Source of the DNA: Chryseobacterium sp. GVT01B
GTDB lineage: Bacteria > Bacteroidota > Bacteroidia > Flavobacteriales > Weeksellaceae
Direction: 5' to 3'
Assembly: GCF_019970045.1 (NCBI RefSeq)
Contig: NZ_JAHXYI010000001.1
Location: forward strand, 62,001 to 126,000
Length of the DNA stretch: 64,000 bases
This document shows, piece after piece, positions 33,732 through 43,130 of the stretch (within the stretch, counting starts at the first letter, position 1; the number at the start of each line of letters is the position of its first letter). The notes below the pieces were generated by a model, which saw only the letters and a list, made by a program, of their open reading frames with translations, did no database searches and was not told the DNA's origin. A program made the translations under genes and the position numbers.

Positions 33732-33751
33732 AATCATATTATAAATTAAAT

Positions 33752-33759
33752 TATATTTG
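33752..33759 (+). promoter_or_regulatory. -7 promoter element before the lipoprotein gene
   Basis: TATATTTG is an exact TAnnTTTG match 19 bp upstream of the ATG at 33779. Confidence 0.5.
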
Positions 33760-33778
33760 ACCGATTTAACTTATAACT

Positions 33779-34645
33779 ATGAAAAAAATTCTACTTTGTG
33801 GCTCAATAGCCTTATTAACACTTTCGTGTTCTTCTTCGCGTGATGATGTTCCTTTTGACAATAGTGATCCTTCCACTCAAAACGTAATTCTTCCTACAAA
33901 AATGATTATGGACGGTATTGTAATGAAAATCAATTACAACGGAACCAAAATCATCAGTATGATTAACAACATTAATCATGGGCAAAGAATTGAATTCGCT
34001 TACACAGACGAATATGTTACCGGGATTAAACATTACGAAAACAACGTTCTTGAAAGTACAGTTGAATACGGATATTCCAACGGTCGTATGGCCTCTGCCA
34101 TTACCAAAGAATATTCTCTTACCGGTGCGGTACAAAACACAGTTACATTTACTTATACTTATGCAAGTACTACAGAAATTAACGTAAAAAAACAAACGAA
34201 TTCCGGGGCTGCAGGGTCTTCTGTAATCAACAGTGTTTTTACCTACAACAATGGAAATATGGTAAGCAACGTAGGCTCAGGAACTGGAACCGTAAATGGA
34301 AATACTGTCAACTACACAGAAAAAGAAACTTACACTTATACGGATAAAAACTATCCTTTTAAGAATGTAAAAGGCTTTGATAAAATCATATTCAATGGAA
34401 ATGAAAGCGATGGGGTAAGCATGTTATTTTCAAATATAAAGAACAGCTTAAGTACTTATAAAGGACAGTTTACCAACACCACTGCGGGCGGAGGAACCGG
34501 AACCGGAACAACTTCACATAAATATACCACTACTTTTAACACCGCAGGTTATCCGTCTGTTGAAGACAGGCAGTCTCTTGATATCAATGGGAACCCCAAT
34601 ACAAGTGCTCCAGATAAATTTATTTACGAGTACAATTATCAATAA
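33779..34645 (+). CDS. Putative lipoprotein, unknown function
   Basis: Protein of 288 aa. The N-terminus has a lipoprotein signal with the box LTLSC (Cys17), followed by an acidic linker (SSSRDDVPFDNSD). The rest is beta-rich and contains Y-x-Y/T-rich strands (VEYGYSNGRMAS, TFTYTYAST, YTEKETYTYTD, FIYEYNYQ). These resemble the DUF4595-like or YD-repeat-like surface lipoproteins of Bacteroidetes. No catalytic motif is seen. Confidence 0.7.
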   Translation: MKKILLCGSIALLTLSCSSSRDDVPFDNSDPSTQNVILPTKMIMDGIVMKINYNGTKIISMINNINHGQRIEFAYTDEYVTGIKHYENNVLESTVEYGYSNGRMASAITKEYSLTGAVQNTVTFTYTYASTTEINVKKQTNSGAAGSSVINSVFTYNNGNMVSNVGSGTGTVNGNTVNYTEKETYTYTDKNYPFKNVKGFDKIIFNGNESDGVSMLFSNIKNSLSTYKGQFTNTTAGGGTGTGTTSHKYTTTFNTAGYPSVEDRQSLDINGNPNTSAPDKFIYEYNYQ

Positions 34646-34672
34646 AAAAACCTGCATTTCTGCAGGTTTTTT
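34645..34672. terminator. Bidirectional terminator
   Basis: AAAACCTGCA and TGCAGGTTTT pair around a short loop with A-run and T-run on both sides, between the convergent lipoprotein and TPR genes. Confidence 0.85.
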
Positions 34673-34690
34673 TATTATTTTTAGATTAAT

Positions 34691-36073
34691 CTAGTTCTTT
34701 TTCTTCACTTTAGTCGCTTTAACCTTTTTCACTTCATCTTTAATGAACGGATATTTTTTCTGCATATCCTTAACTAAAGACGGATCAAGATCTAACGCTT
34801 TCTGAAGTGATTCTGTTCCTTTATCCTGATCTTTCAGATTGAAAAAACAGTTACTCAACTGATAAAACAGCTCAGCTCTGTGATGCTTTTTTATGGCACT
34901 GTTCAAAACAGTTACAGCATCTTCGTACTCTCCTACCAACATCAAAACTTCTGAGTAGGCATACCAGTTGTAGAACCTTGTAGGTTCTGCATCCACCAGC
35001 TTTTTAAGACAGGAAAGACTTTCTTCAAACTTCCCTGAATCGATGAAAAGAAACGCCAATCTTTTTTGATAGTCAAGGTTGTTTTCATTCAGCTGGGTAG
35101 CTTCTTTGGCATAATGCAATGCTTCAGACATTCCGCCCATTTCTTCATAAAGATAGGACTGTTCCATCATTGCAAGATAAAACTGAGGGTCTTCTCTCAA
35201 TGATTTCTGGAATGCATTTAAAGCTAAAATAGGCTGTTTTAATGCCTTATTGCACAATCCGATCTTATAAAAAGTAAATGCTTTTGTGTATTCCAGCTCC
35301 AGCATTTCCTCATAAGTCTCGATAGCTTTCTGGTATTGTCCCATAGCTTCATAACAGGCTGATTTATTAGCATATACCCCTACAGAGTTTGAGTTGATTG
35401 CCAATAAATAATCGTAGCCTCTTATGGCTTCATCATAATTTTTTCTGTTGAAATAGAATTGTCCATATTCAAACCAGGCGGTTTCAGAATAAGGGAATTC
35501 ATCTAAATATTCATTAAGAAAGGCTATAGCCTCCTCGCTCTTATTCAGGTCACTGAAACACACCATACAGTTTTCCAGCGAATATTCATCCGTAGGATCT
35601 TCTTTCAGTGCTTTTCTGTAATGTTTAAGTGCGTTAAAAGGATCTCCGAGATTCACATATTCATCCGCAATAAAGTTGTGGAGAAAGTTTTCTTCTTCCT
35701 CTAATGTCAAAGCTTTTTTACAAATTTCAATGGATTTTCTGGGATTTCCTAAGCTCGAATAATATTTGGCGTAACAAACCAAAAAGTCTGTGTTCTCCAT
35801 AGAAGCACCTTTCAGCTCATTGATAAGTTCTTTCGCCATATTATAGTCTTCCCATTCCAAAAGGATCTCAAGTCTTTTGATCTTGATATCCAATGAATTG
35901 GGATGAAGCTTTAGTCCATAATTAACAGCCATATCAGCGTAATTAAAATCACCAAGCTCCAAATAATAAACAATAATGTCTTCTAACTCTTCTGTATCAA
36001 AGTAGAATTCGTCATTGTTTTCCATCATTTCCTCGAACTTTTTTACAAGTTCATTTCCAAAATACTCTTCCAA
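34691..36073 (-). CDS. TPR-repeat protein
   Basis: Protein of 460 aa built of about 12 tetratricopeptide repeats from residue 20 to 445, such as AWFEYGQFYFNRKNYDEAIRGYDYLLAIN and AFTFYKIGLCNKALKQPILALNAFQKSL. The N-terminus is acidic (EEMMENNDEFYFDTEELEDI) and the C-terminus is a Lys-rich tail. There is no signal peptide. It is a cytoplasmic scaffold of unknown partners and a single gene. Confidence 0.9.
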   Translation of the reverse strand: MEEYFGNELVKKFEEMMENNDEFYFDTEELEDIIVYYLELGDFNYADMAVNYGLKLHPNSLDIKIKRLEILLEWEDYNMAKELINELKGASMENTDFLVCYAKYYSSLGNPRKSIEICKKALTLEEEENFLHNFIADEYVNLGDPFNALKHYRKALKEDPTDEYSLENCMVCFSDLNKSEEAIAFLNEYLDEFPYSETAWFEYGQFYFNRKNYDEAIRGYDYLLAINSNSVGVYANKSACYEAMGQYQKAIETYEEMLELEYTKAFTFYKIGLCNKALKQPILALNAFQKSLREDPQFYLAMMEQSYLYEEMGGMSEALHYAKEATQLNENNLDYQKRLAFLFIDSGKFEESLSCLKKLVDAEPTRFYNWYAYSEVLMLVGEYEDAVTVLNSAIKKHHRAELFYQLSNCFFNLKDQDKGTESLQKALDLDPSLVKDMQKKYPFIKDEVKKVKATKVKKKN

Positions 36074-36280
36074 TAGTGTCCTCTTTGTCGGCCTGATGTC
36101 TGAATTTGCTTACAAACCTCGGCAAACGTTTAGTTAATAATACATCTGAAACTGATATTCAAATATTTATGCAAAGTTGCAACTTTTTTTTGAATTTTCC
36201 AGTTCATAAATTTCTATTATAAAAATAGTAAAAAAAGAAAACCAATAAAAGGATTGTGGATAAAAAAATGGAAATTGGGG

Positions 36281-37252
36281 TTAAATTCTTATGACCAGAC
36301 GTTTTCCGCTTTGTATCTCAGCATTCCATACCGTTTCGATATTTTTAATATCAACCTCTTCCGTTTCTATTTTAATTTTTCCTTCCACAGCTGCCTGATA
36401 CATTTCCGGAATGATTTCGGTAAATAGAAGTGTAGATTCTTCTTTGGTCCAGCTGCCCAATCCCGATCCTGAAATCTGAATATCAGTTCCTCTGAGAATC
36501 TGTGAAGACAGCTGAATGGTATCTCCACTCATTCCTCCTATTGTTACCAGTTTTGTTTTATGGGAAAACGTTCCGTCTCCTTTGAAAGCTGATAAGATCA
36601 TTTCTACAGAATGGCCCCAGATATAATCCAATACAACATCTATAGGGATTTGCCGGTGAATTTCTTTTATTTTTTGTTTAAAATCATGATCTTCCTGTTT
36701 GAGAGAAACCACCTCATCAGCTCCCAGCTCACGTAAAGCCTGTAAGGACTCTTCATTTCTTCCTGTAACGATAATCTTTCGGGCGCCATATAATTTGGCT
36801 ATCTGAACGGCTATTCTTCCTGTAATCCCTGTTGCTCCATTGATCAATACTGTATTTCCAGGTTGCAATCCCGCCTTGAATTTTAAAGCCATTGCTGATC
36901 CCATGACCGCGTTGGGTAATGCTGCTGCTATAGAAAAATCCAGTTCTTCCGGAATCGGGACCATTATTTTTTTATCGGCTACAGCTTTTTCAGCTACGGT
37001 TCCTTTCTTACTGAAAAAATAGACTTTATTTCCGTTTTCAAGGTACCCGACACCATCTGAACCGATAATTTTAGGCTGATGGGTTTCATTTTCCGTAGAA
37101 TAATGGTTTCCACCTGCCCTAGCTTTGTCAAGATTTTTAATAGACGCTGCTTTTACAGATACTAAAATTTCATTTTCCTGTATTGTTTCCGGTTCCGGGA
37201 AGTCTGCGTATTGAGGGAGGCTTCCTTTTTCAAATACTACTGCTGCTTTCAT
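36281..37252 (-). CDS. Quinone-oxidoreductase-like MDR family protein
   Basis: NADPH-binding medium-chain dehydrogenase/reductase of 323 aa. A GroES-like N-terminal domain (about 1-120) is followed by a Rossmann fold with VLINGATGITGRIAVQIAKLYGARKIIVTGR as contiguous sequence (about 140-170). The zinc-ligand Cys residues of alcohol dehydrogenases are absent, as in quinone oxidoreductases. A Crp-family regulator lies 144 bp upstream on the same strand and could control it. The substrate is unknown. Confidence 0.87.
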   Translation of the reverse strand: MKAAVVFEKGSLPQYADFPEPETIQENEILVSVKAASIKNLDKARAGGNHYSTENETHQPKIIGSDGVGYLENGNKVYFFSKKGTVAEKAVADKKIMVPIPEELDFSIAAALPNAVMGSAMALKFKAGLQPGNTVLINGATGITGRIAVQIAKLYGARKIIVTGRNEESLQALRELGADEVVSLKQEDHDFKQKIKEIHRQIPIDVVLDYIWGHSVEMILSAFKGDGTFSHKTKLVTIGGMSGDTIQLSSQILRGTDIQISGSGLGSWTKEESTLLFTEIIPEMYQAAVEGKIKIETEEVDIKNIETVWNAEIQSGKRLVIRI

Positions 37253-37396
37253 TCTTTTAATTTTTATACAAAATTATGAGGGATGAATGCTGTGCAGCAA
37301 TAACATTTGTTATCAATTGGGAAAGGAAGCTATAGGAAGAGAGGCTGGAAATTTATAAATCTGGAAATAGGATTGAAAGTGAAGGATACTCCCTGC

Positions 37397-37978
37397 CTAT
37401 CCCAGTCTCTCTTTCAATATTTTGCTTTTGATTCTGCTGAGATGTACTGTAGTAATCCCGAGATAGGATGCAATATAATGCTGCGGAACCCTTTTAATGA
37501 TCTCCGGTTTTTGTTTAATCAAATTCAAATATCGTTGCTGCGGCGTGTCTTTAATGAATGAAAAGAAGTGTTTCATATAATCAAATACCCTTTCAAAAAG
37601 GGCATCCATAAAAAGGTTTCTGAGTTCAGGATTTTCGTAAACTTCTTCCAGAAAAGCTTCTACATCGGGTTTGTTGATTTTGTACAGGATACACGGTTCT
37701 ATAGTCTCAAATGACACCATACTCGGCAAGCCTTTTTTGAAACTTTCAAGGGAAGAAAACATCGTATTTTCAAGAAAAAACTGGAAAGTGACATCTTTTC
37801 CGTCATTATTATACCAGGCTCTTACGATTCCTTTTTCAATATAATAGGCATTGCAGGAAACCTCATCTTCTTTTAAAAGCAGAGTTTTGGCAGGAACTTC
37901 CATACGTTCAAAGCTGCCAAGAAATTTCCTCAATTTTTCTTTAGGAAAAGGAAACCTGTTTTTAATATGCTCAAACAT
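37397..37978 (-). CDS. Crp/Fnr family transcriptional regulator
   Basis: Protein of 193 aa. A cyclic-nucleotide-binding-like barrel (about 15-120, with LLLKEDEVSCNAYYIEKGIVRAWYNNDGKDVTFQFF as contiguous sequence) precedes a C-terminal winged helix (about 140-190, with VPQHYIASYLGITTVHLSRIKSKIL). It has no cysteine cluster of FNR. It precedes the oxidoreductase gene on the same strand. Confidence 0.9.
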   Translation of the reverse strand: MFEHIKNRFPFPKEKLRKFLGSFERMEVPAKTLLLKEDEVSCNAYYIEKGIVRAWYNNDGKDVTFQFFLENTMFSSLESFKKGLPSMVSFETIEPCILYKINKPDVEAFLEEVYENPELRNLFMDALFERVFDYMKHFFSFIKDTPQQRYLNLIKQKPEIIKRVPQHYIASYLGITTVHLSRIKSKILKERLG

Positions 37979-37991
37979 GCCTGATATAAAA

Positions 37992-38016
37992 AAGAACGGA
38001 ACAAATGTCCGTTCTT
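37992..38016 (-). terminator. Terminator of glmM
   Basis: AAGAACGGA and TCCGTTCTT form a perfect 9-bp stem around a 7-nt loop, with a T-run on the minus strand beyond it. It is 9 bp from the glmM stop. Confidence 0.8.
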
Positions 38017-38024
38017 ACTATGTT

Positions 38025-39407
38025 TTAGATTAAACTTTTAATTTTAGCAATGATATCATCACCTAGCTGATCCGCTTCTTCCTGAGACTGAGCTTCTGTA
38101 TAAATTCTGATAATTGGCTCTGTATTAGATTTTCTAAGGTGAACCCAGTTGTTTTCAAAGTCTATTTTAACGCCGTCTACTGTAGAAACGTCTTCATTCT
38201 GATATTCCTGCTCCATTTTGCTTAAGATAGCATCTACATCAATCTCCGGAGTCAGTTCTATTTTCTTTTTACCCATGAAATAGCTTGGATATCCTGCTCT
38301 CAGCTCAGAAACTGTTTTGTTTTCTTTGGCCAAATGAGTTAAAAACAAAGCTACTCCTACTAAAGAGTCTCTTCCGTAATGTAAATCAGGATAGATAATT
38401 CCCCCGTTTCCTTCTCCTCCAATCACTGCATTTTTCTCTTTCATCAAAGTAACAACGTTTACTTCTCCCACAGCACTGGCAAAATATTCTGAATCATGCG
38501 AACGGGCTACATCTCTCAAAGCACGGCTGGAAGAAAGATTGGAAATAGCCGCTCCTTTTTTGTGTTTCAATAAGTAATCAGCAACTGCAACCAATGTATA
38601 CTCTTCACCAAACATTTCACCTTTTTCATCAATCAGGGCTAATCTGTCTACATCCGGATCTACCACAACTCCTACGTCTGCATTTTCTTTTTTCATTAAT
38701 TCGCAGATGTCTCCCAAATGTTCTTTCAAAGGTTCAGGATTGTGTGGGAAATGTCCTGTGGGTTCACAGTATAATTTGATGGTTTTACAACCTAATTTAT
38801 CCAAAAGCATAGGAATGGCAATACCTCCTGTAGAGTTTACCGCATCCAGGGCTACTTTAAAGTTTTTAGCTTTGATTGCTTCCACATCTACCATTGGTAA
38901 ATCCAGAATCTGCTGGATGTGGATATCAAAAGCATCATCTCTTGTTTCATATTTTCCAAGATCATCCACTTCTGCATAGTTGAAATCTTCACTCTCTGCC
39001 AAAGCCAGTACTTCAGCACCATTTTCCCCGGTGATGAATTCTCCTTTTTCATTTAGCAGCTTTAGTGCATTCCATTGCTTTGGATTGTGGGAAGCGGTAA
39101 GGATAATTCCTCCGTCTGCATTCAGCTCAGGAACCATTATTTCAACTGTTGGCGTTGTAGAAAGACCAAGATCTACCACATTAATCCCCAATCCCTGCAA
39201 TGTAGCAGTTACCAAAGAAGAAACCATCTGACCAGAAATTCTGGCATCTCTTCCAATGACAAGGGTAAGATCTTTTTTATTTTTATTATTCTGAAGCCAG
39301 GTTCCGAATGCGGAAGCGAATTTTACTACATCCAGCGGTGTTAAGTTATCATTTACTTTACCGCCAATGGTTCCGCGAATTCCGGAAATTGATTTTATTA
39401 ATGACAT
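38025..39407 (-). CDS. glmM: Phosphoglucosamine mutase
   Basis: Enzyme of 460 aa that converts glucosamine-6-phosphate to glucosamine-1-phosphate for peptidoglycan and lipopolysaccharide precursors. The four alpha-D-phosphohexomutase domains are complete. The active-site Ser is in ILTASHNPKQWNALKL (about 101-116), the metal loop is VDPDVDRLAL, the sugar loop is GGEGNGGIIYP and the phosphate loop is RKSNTEPIIRIY near the C-terminus. The absence of a second mutase nearby favours GlmM, but a phosphomannomutase/GlmM dual role is usual in Bacteroidetes. Confidence 0.93.
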   Translation of the reverse strand: MSLIKSISGIRGTIGGKVNDNLTPLDVVKFASAFGTWLQNNKNKKDLTLVIGRDARISGQMVSSLVTATLQGLGINVVDLGLSTTPTVEIMVPELNADGGIILTASHNPKQWNALKLLNEKGEFITGENGAEVLALAESEDFNYAEVDDLGKYETRDDAFDIHIQQILDLPMVDVEAIKAKNFKVALDAVNSTGGIAIPMLLDKLGCKTIKLYCEPTGHFPHNPEPLKEHLGDICELMKKENADVGVVVDPDVDRLALIDEKGEMFGEEYTLVAVADYLLKHKKGAAISNLSSSRALRDVARSHDSEYFASAVGEVNVVTLMKEKNAVIGGEGNGGIIYPDLHYGRDSLVGVALFLTHLAKENKTVSELRAGYPSYFMGKKKIELTPEIDVDAILSKMEQEYQNEDVSTVDGVKIDFENNWVHLRKSNTEPIIRIYTEAQSQEEADQLGDDIIAKIKSLI

Positions 39408-39475
39408 GATGTTTTTACTTTTATTTTGTTCTTTCTAAATTTTCCAACGCAAAGATACTTAAAAGACCTTTCAAC

Positions 39476-40492
39476 TTATAAAACGGGAATCTTTTTTTGG
39501 ATTTTATCATAGGTATTTTTTACAACTTTCGGTGGTGCAAAACGATAGCCTATGTATAACAGTCCATAAAGGTTATTATTTTCTACTGTCTGGTTTTCTT
39601 TCTGATCATAGGCATAGGTCTTAAAATTCATTTTGCCTCCGAATAAAAACCGGTCAGTATTGTATCCTATGTGAAGCCCTCCCTGCATTCTTATCGTTGC
39701 ATACTGGGCATTTTCTTTGGATCCTCCGTTATCAAGATCTCTGTAACTTGAGAATTTCCCTCCTATTCCAGCAGCCAGATAAGGTGAGATATTGACATTC
39801 TTTCCAATTACCCAATTATAGAAATATCCGATATTCCCTCCGATATTATATTGTGTTTCTTTGCTTTTTACACCATCAATTTTATTTCTGAAAATAGTAA
39901 GGTCATAGTCCACAAAAGGAACCCAGCTTCCGCCGCTTTTATACTGCCATTCTCCCTGCGTGTAGATACTTCTTGCTGAAAAGTTTTTATTGAGAATATA
40001 GGAGGTAGATCCTCCAAAGGTTTGTACCCTTAAATCAGGAAACTGAATATAAGGATCTCTTCCTTCCTGCCATTCCGGAGATAGGTCTTTCATGTTTTCT
40101 ACATAAAAACCACTTACATTTTTATAATAAACATTCTGGATAAATCTTCCGGGAAAAAACCTGAAACTAAAATCGGTATAAGAACTCTCCCCTTTCATTT
40201 CATCATCATTATTTCCATCTAAAAATCTGGGAGCAAATGATATAGTCGCACTTATTATTCTATAATCAACTGAAAATGATGTTTTGGTTTTATTGTTGAT
40301 TGACAGGTCCATTTCGAAGGCATTTTTACCTTCTCCTGCTGAAAAAACATAGTTCTCGATATTGGTATCAAGATTCACACGAATCATTACCTGGTCTGCA
40401 TAAGACTTGGTATTTGTGGTATCAGATTGTGCTTTACCCTGAGCCCCAAATAAAGAAAATAAGACTAGAGAACCTGTTTTTAAGAAATTCAA
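39476..40492 (-). CDS. DUF4421 family outer-membrane barrel protein
   Basis: Protein of 338 aa with a signal peptide (about 1-21, ending GKAQ). Alternating beta strands (FSVDYRIISATISFAPRF, YTDFSFRFFPGRFIQNVYYK, NIGGNIGYFYNWVIGKNVNISPYLAAGIGGKF) fit a small outer-membrane barrel of the DUF4421 type. It ends with a basic amphipathic tail instead of a terminal aromatic. The function is unknown. Confidence 0.75.
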   Translation of the reverse strand: MNFLKTGSLVLFSLFGAQGKAQSDTTNTKSYADQVMIRVNLDTNIENYVFSAGEGKNAFEMDLSINNKTKTSFSVDYRIISATISFAPRFLDGNNDDEMKGESSYTDFSFRFFPGRFIQNVYYKNVSGFYVENMKDLSPEWQEGRDPYIQFPDLRVQTFGGSTSYILNKNFSARSIYTQGEWQYKSGGSWVPFVDYDLTIFRNKIDGVKSKETQYNIGGNIGYFYNWVIGKNVNISPYLAAGIGGKFSSYRDLDNGGSKENAQYATIRMQGGLHIGYNTDRFLFGGKMNFKTYAYDQKENQTVENNNLYGLLYIGYRFAPPKVVKNTYDKIQKKIPVL

Positions 40493-40557
40493 ATTAATAA
40501 TTTACATTAGAAAGATGAATTTACTACATTTTTTTCAATTACCCGATGAACCTAATA

Positions 40558-40710
40558 TTAAGAACAGCCACAATCTTTATCGCAGTTTGTTCTTTTGGAG
40601 CTGAATTTCTTAGGTGCGAAATTCTTTTTAAGTACTTTAAATAAAGAGTAACAAGCGAATGCTACAATTAATGCAATAAGTACATATTGAATAATTAATG
40701 ATGAGTCCAT
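40558..40710 (-). CDS. FeoB-associated Cys-rich membrane protein
   Basis: Peptide of 50 aa. One N-terminal membrane helix (about 6-26, IIQYVLIALIVAFACYSLF) is followed by a basic stretch and the Cys-rich end NCDKDCGCS. The frame is open from 40836, but the ATG at 40710 overlaps the feoB stop by 1 bp and matches the family. Such proteins accompany FeoB in Bacteroidetes and may take the place of FeoC. Confidence 0.85.
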   Translation of the reverse strand: MDSSLIIQYVLIALIVAFACYSLFKVLKKNFAPKKFSSKRTNCDKDCGCS

Positions 40711-42743
40711 TACTTTAAAATCTGATATACTATCATCGACACAAAATATGCCAAACCTGTCATCATGACCACCTGAAAGCCGGTCCATTTCCAGCTTTTG
40801 GTTTCTCTGTAGACTACTGCAAGTGTAGAAACACACTGCATTGCAAATGCATAGAAAAGAAGAACCGAGATTCCGGTTGCAAAGCTGAAGACTTTTTCTC
40901 CGTTTGGTTTCACATCTCTTCTCATTTTATCAATTACTTTTACTTCCGGAGCATCATCCTCAAGACTGTAAAGGGTAGACATTGTTCCCACAAACACTTC
41001 TCTTGCCACGAAACTGGTAAGAATTCCCACTCCCATTTTCCAGTCGTAGCCCAGAGGGGCGATAACAGGCTCAATTCCTTTACCCATTTTGGCAAGGTAA
41101 GAATGGTCCAGATGAACGTCCGTAGCGACCAGTTCATTTGTTTTCTGGCTTGGTCCGAAATAGCTCAGGAACCAGATAATAACACTTACAATGAAAATGA
41201 TTTTCCCTGCTCCCGTGATGAAATCCCATACTTTTCCTAAAACCATTTTAAAGTCATACCCGAAAAGCGGTTTTTTATAAGCAGGAAGGTCCATTACCAA
41301 ATATGTTTTTCCTTTACTTTTAATAAATCTTTTAAGGATTGCTGCCGAGAATAAAGCAACCAGGAAGCCCAGAAGATACATCCCCATCAGAACCAGCGCC
41401 TTATATTTTATTCCTAAAAATGTTCCTTCTGAGATGATCAGTCCGATAATAATACTGTACACCGGAAGTCTCGCAGAACATGTCATAAATGGTGTTACCA
41501 ATATCGTCAGCAATCTTTCTTTTACATTTTCAATGTTTCTTGTTGAGATCACAGCCGGAATAGCACAAGCCGTTCCTGATACTAGCGGAACAATACTTTT
41601 TCCGTTAAGTCCGAAGGGACGAAGCAATCTGTCCATCAGAAATACAACTCTTGCCATATATCCTGAGTCTTCCAGCAGATAAAGGAAATACAACAGGATT
41701 CCGATCTGCGGTGCAAAAACGACAATTCCTCCGATTCCCGGAACGATGCCGTTGGAAACAAGTGAATTAACGGGTCCTTCCGGAAGGTGTTCGCTTGTAA
41801 ATGCTGCCAGCCATGAGAATGTTTCTTCGATCCAGTTCATCGGATATTCTGCAAGAAAGAAAACGCTTTGGAAAATAATCAGCAGAATAGCTAAAAAGAC
41901 TACATAACCCCAGAATTTATGTACTAAAACTTTATCCAGTTTTTCGGTTAGTAATTCTTTGAATTGAGCTTTTTTAGAAATTACATCTTCCAGTATTCTG
42001 TCTACATTCTGATATCTTCTTACTGTTTCCTGAACCTGTAATCTTTTTGGAACAAGGCTTTTTGTATCTGCTTCATTCAGCTGTTCCATTACAGAACTTA
42101 TTCTGCCGAGGTCTGTTCCCAGCGAAAGGCTCATCCAGGCTTTATATTCATTATCGAAACCTTTATGTGCTGCCAGTTTCTGAATAAAATCTCTGTGTTC
42201 GTTCGGTGTTTCAAAAGAAACTTTATTTGTTGTTACAAACTCATTATTGTAAACAGCTTCTCTTACTTCATCTATTCCGATCTGCTCTTTGGCATTGGTC
42301 TGGATAATTTTAATGCCTAATGCTTCGGAAAATTTTTGAATATCGATGGTGATCCCTCTTCTTTCTGCCTGATCAATCTGATTGACAATCAAAATCATTG
42401 GAATACCAAGGTCCTGAATCTGCTGAAACAGAAGCAGTCCTCTTTTTAAACTTAATGCTTCAAGAATATAAACAACACCTGCATAGTTTTTCTGCTCATC
42501 AATAAGGTATTTGGAAAAAATAGCTTCATCTTCTGAGCTCGGATATACACTGTAAGAACCTGGAAGGTCAATAACCTCAACATCCTGATTTTTATAGGTA
42601 TAGTTCCCAGAATGGCTTGCAACGGTAACGCCGGCATAGTTTCCGGTCTTCTGCTTTTTGTTGCAAAGCGTATTAAAAACCGTTGACTTTCCTACATTAG
42701 GATTTCCGACTAAAAGTATCTGTTTTTTCTTGTTTTCCTGCAT
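40710..42743 (-). CDS. feoB: Ferrous iron transport protein B
   Basis: Inner-membrane Fe(II) transporter of 677 aa. The N-terminal G domain has GNPNVGKSTVFN (about 14-25), DLPGSYSVYP (about 59-68) and the NQID specificity motif at about 121-124. Gate regions of the membrane part contain conserved Cys in VSGTACAIPAVISTR and TPFMTCSARLPVY. It overlaps feoA and the Cys-rich gene by 1 bp each, so the three are translationally coupled. It is shorter than the enterobacterial protein, as usual in this phylum. Confidence 0.95.
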   Translation of the reverse strand: MQENKKKQILLVGNPNVGKSTVFNTLCNKKQKTGNYAGVTVASHSGNYTYKNQDVEVIDLPGSYSVYPSSEDEAIFSKYLIDEQKNYAGVVYILEALSLKRGLLLFQQIQDLGIPMILIVNQIDQAERRGITIDIQKFSEALGIKIIQTNAKEQIGIDEVREAVYNNEFVTTNKVSFETPNEHRDFIQKLAAHKGFDNEYKAWMSLSLGTDLGRISSVMEQLNEADTKSLVPKRLQVQETVRRYQNVDRILEDVISKKAQFKELLTEKLDKVLVHKFWGYVVFLAILLIIFQSVFFLAEYPMNWIEETFSWLAAFTSEHLPEGPVNSLVSNGIVPGIGGIVVFAPQIGILLYFLYLLEDSGYMARVVFLMDRLLRPFGLNGKSIVPLVSGTACAIPAVISTRNIENVKERLLTILVTPFMTCSARLPVYSIIIGLIISEGTFLGIKYKALVLMGMYLLGFLVALFSAAILKRFIKSKGKTYLVMDLPAYKKPLFGYDFKMVLGKVWDFITGAGKIIFIVSVIIWFLSYFGPSQKTNELVATDVHLDHSYLAKMGKGIEPVIAPLGYDWKMGVGILTSFVAREVFVGTMSTLYSLEDDAPEVKVIDKMRRDVKPNGEKVFSFATGISVLLFYAFAMQCVSTLAVVYRETKSWKWTGFQVVMMTGLAYFVSMIVYQILK

Positions 42744-42997
42744 TAATTCAATTCTTCAACAATGATGTAATCTCCTTCTTCCTCGCGAAGAGCAATCCGG
42801 CTTTTTTCTGCTCCAAATTCTACATACATGGGCCCATTGAACGGAGCCTGATACAAAATCCTGAAAGCGGTTTCCGGAAGAAGCCCCATTTCAATGATTT
42901 TATTGGGCATTTTAAGATGGTCATTATCATACCCCAATATCTTCCCCATTTTGTTTTTAGGGAATCCACTTAATTTATGTAATCCTTTCTCTTTCAA
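42743..42997 (-). CDS. feoA: Ferrous iron transport protein A
   Basis: SH3-like cytoplasmic protein of 84 aa. It contains LPNK-type segments (KMPNKIIEMGLLPETAFRILYQAPFNGPMYVEFG as contiguous sequence) and ends EEGDYIIVEEL. FeoA supports FeoB gating. It is the first gene of the feo operon. Confidence 0.9.
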   Translation of the reverse strand: MKEKGLHKLSGFPKNKMGKILGYDNDHLKMPNKIIEMGLLPETAFRILYQAPFNGPMYVEFGAEKSRIALREEEGDYIIVEELN

Positions 42998-43066
42998 AGC
43001 CTAATTTTTAGTCCTGCAAATATACGCTATTTAAATTTAATCTAAATAACGTTTTGACATAAAAGA

Positions 43067-43102
43067 AATCACCCCAAACACATTGCTGTATCTGGGGTGA
43101 TT
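43067..43102 (-). terminator. Terminator of the GLPGLI gene
   Basis: AATCACCCCA (43067-43076) and TGGGGTGATT (43093-43102) pair perfectly around a 16-nt loop, followed by TTTCTTTT on the minus strand. Confidence 0.75.
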
Positions 43103-43130
43103 CAAAATATAATTTAGTTGATATGAATGC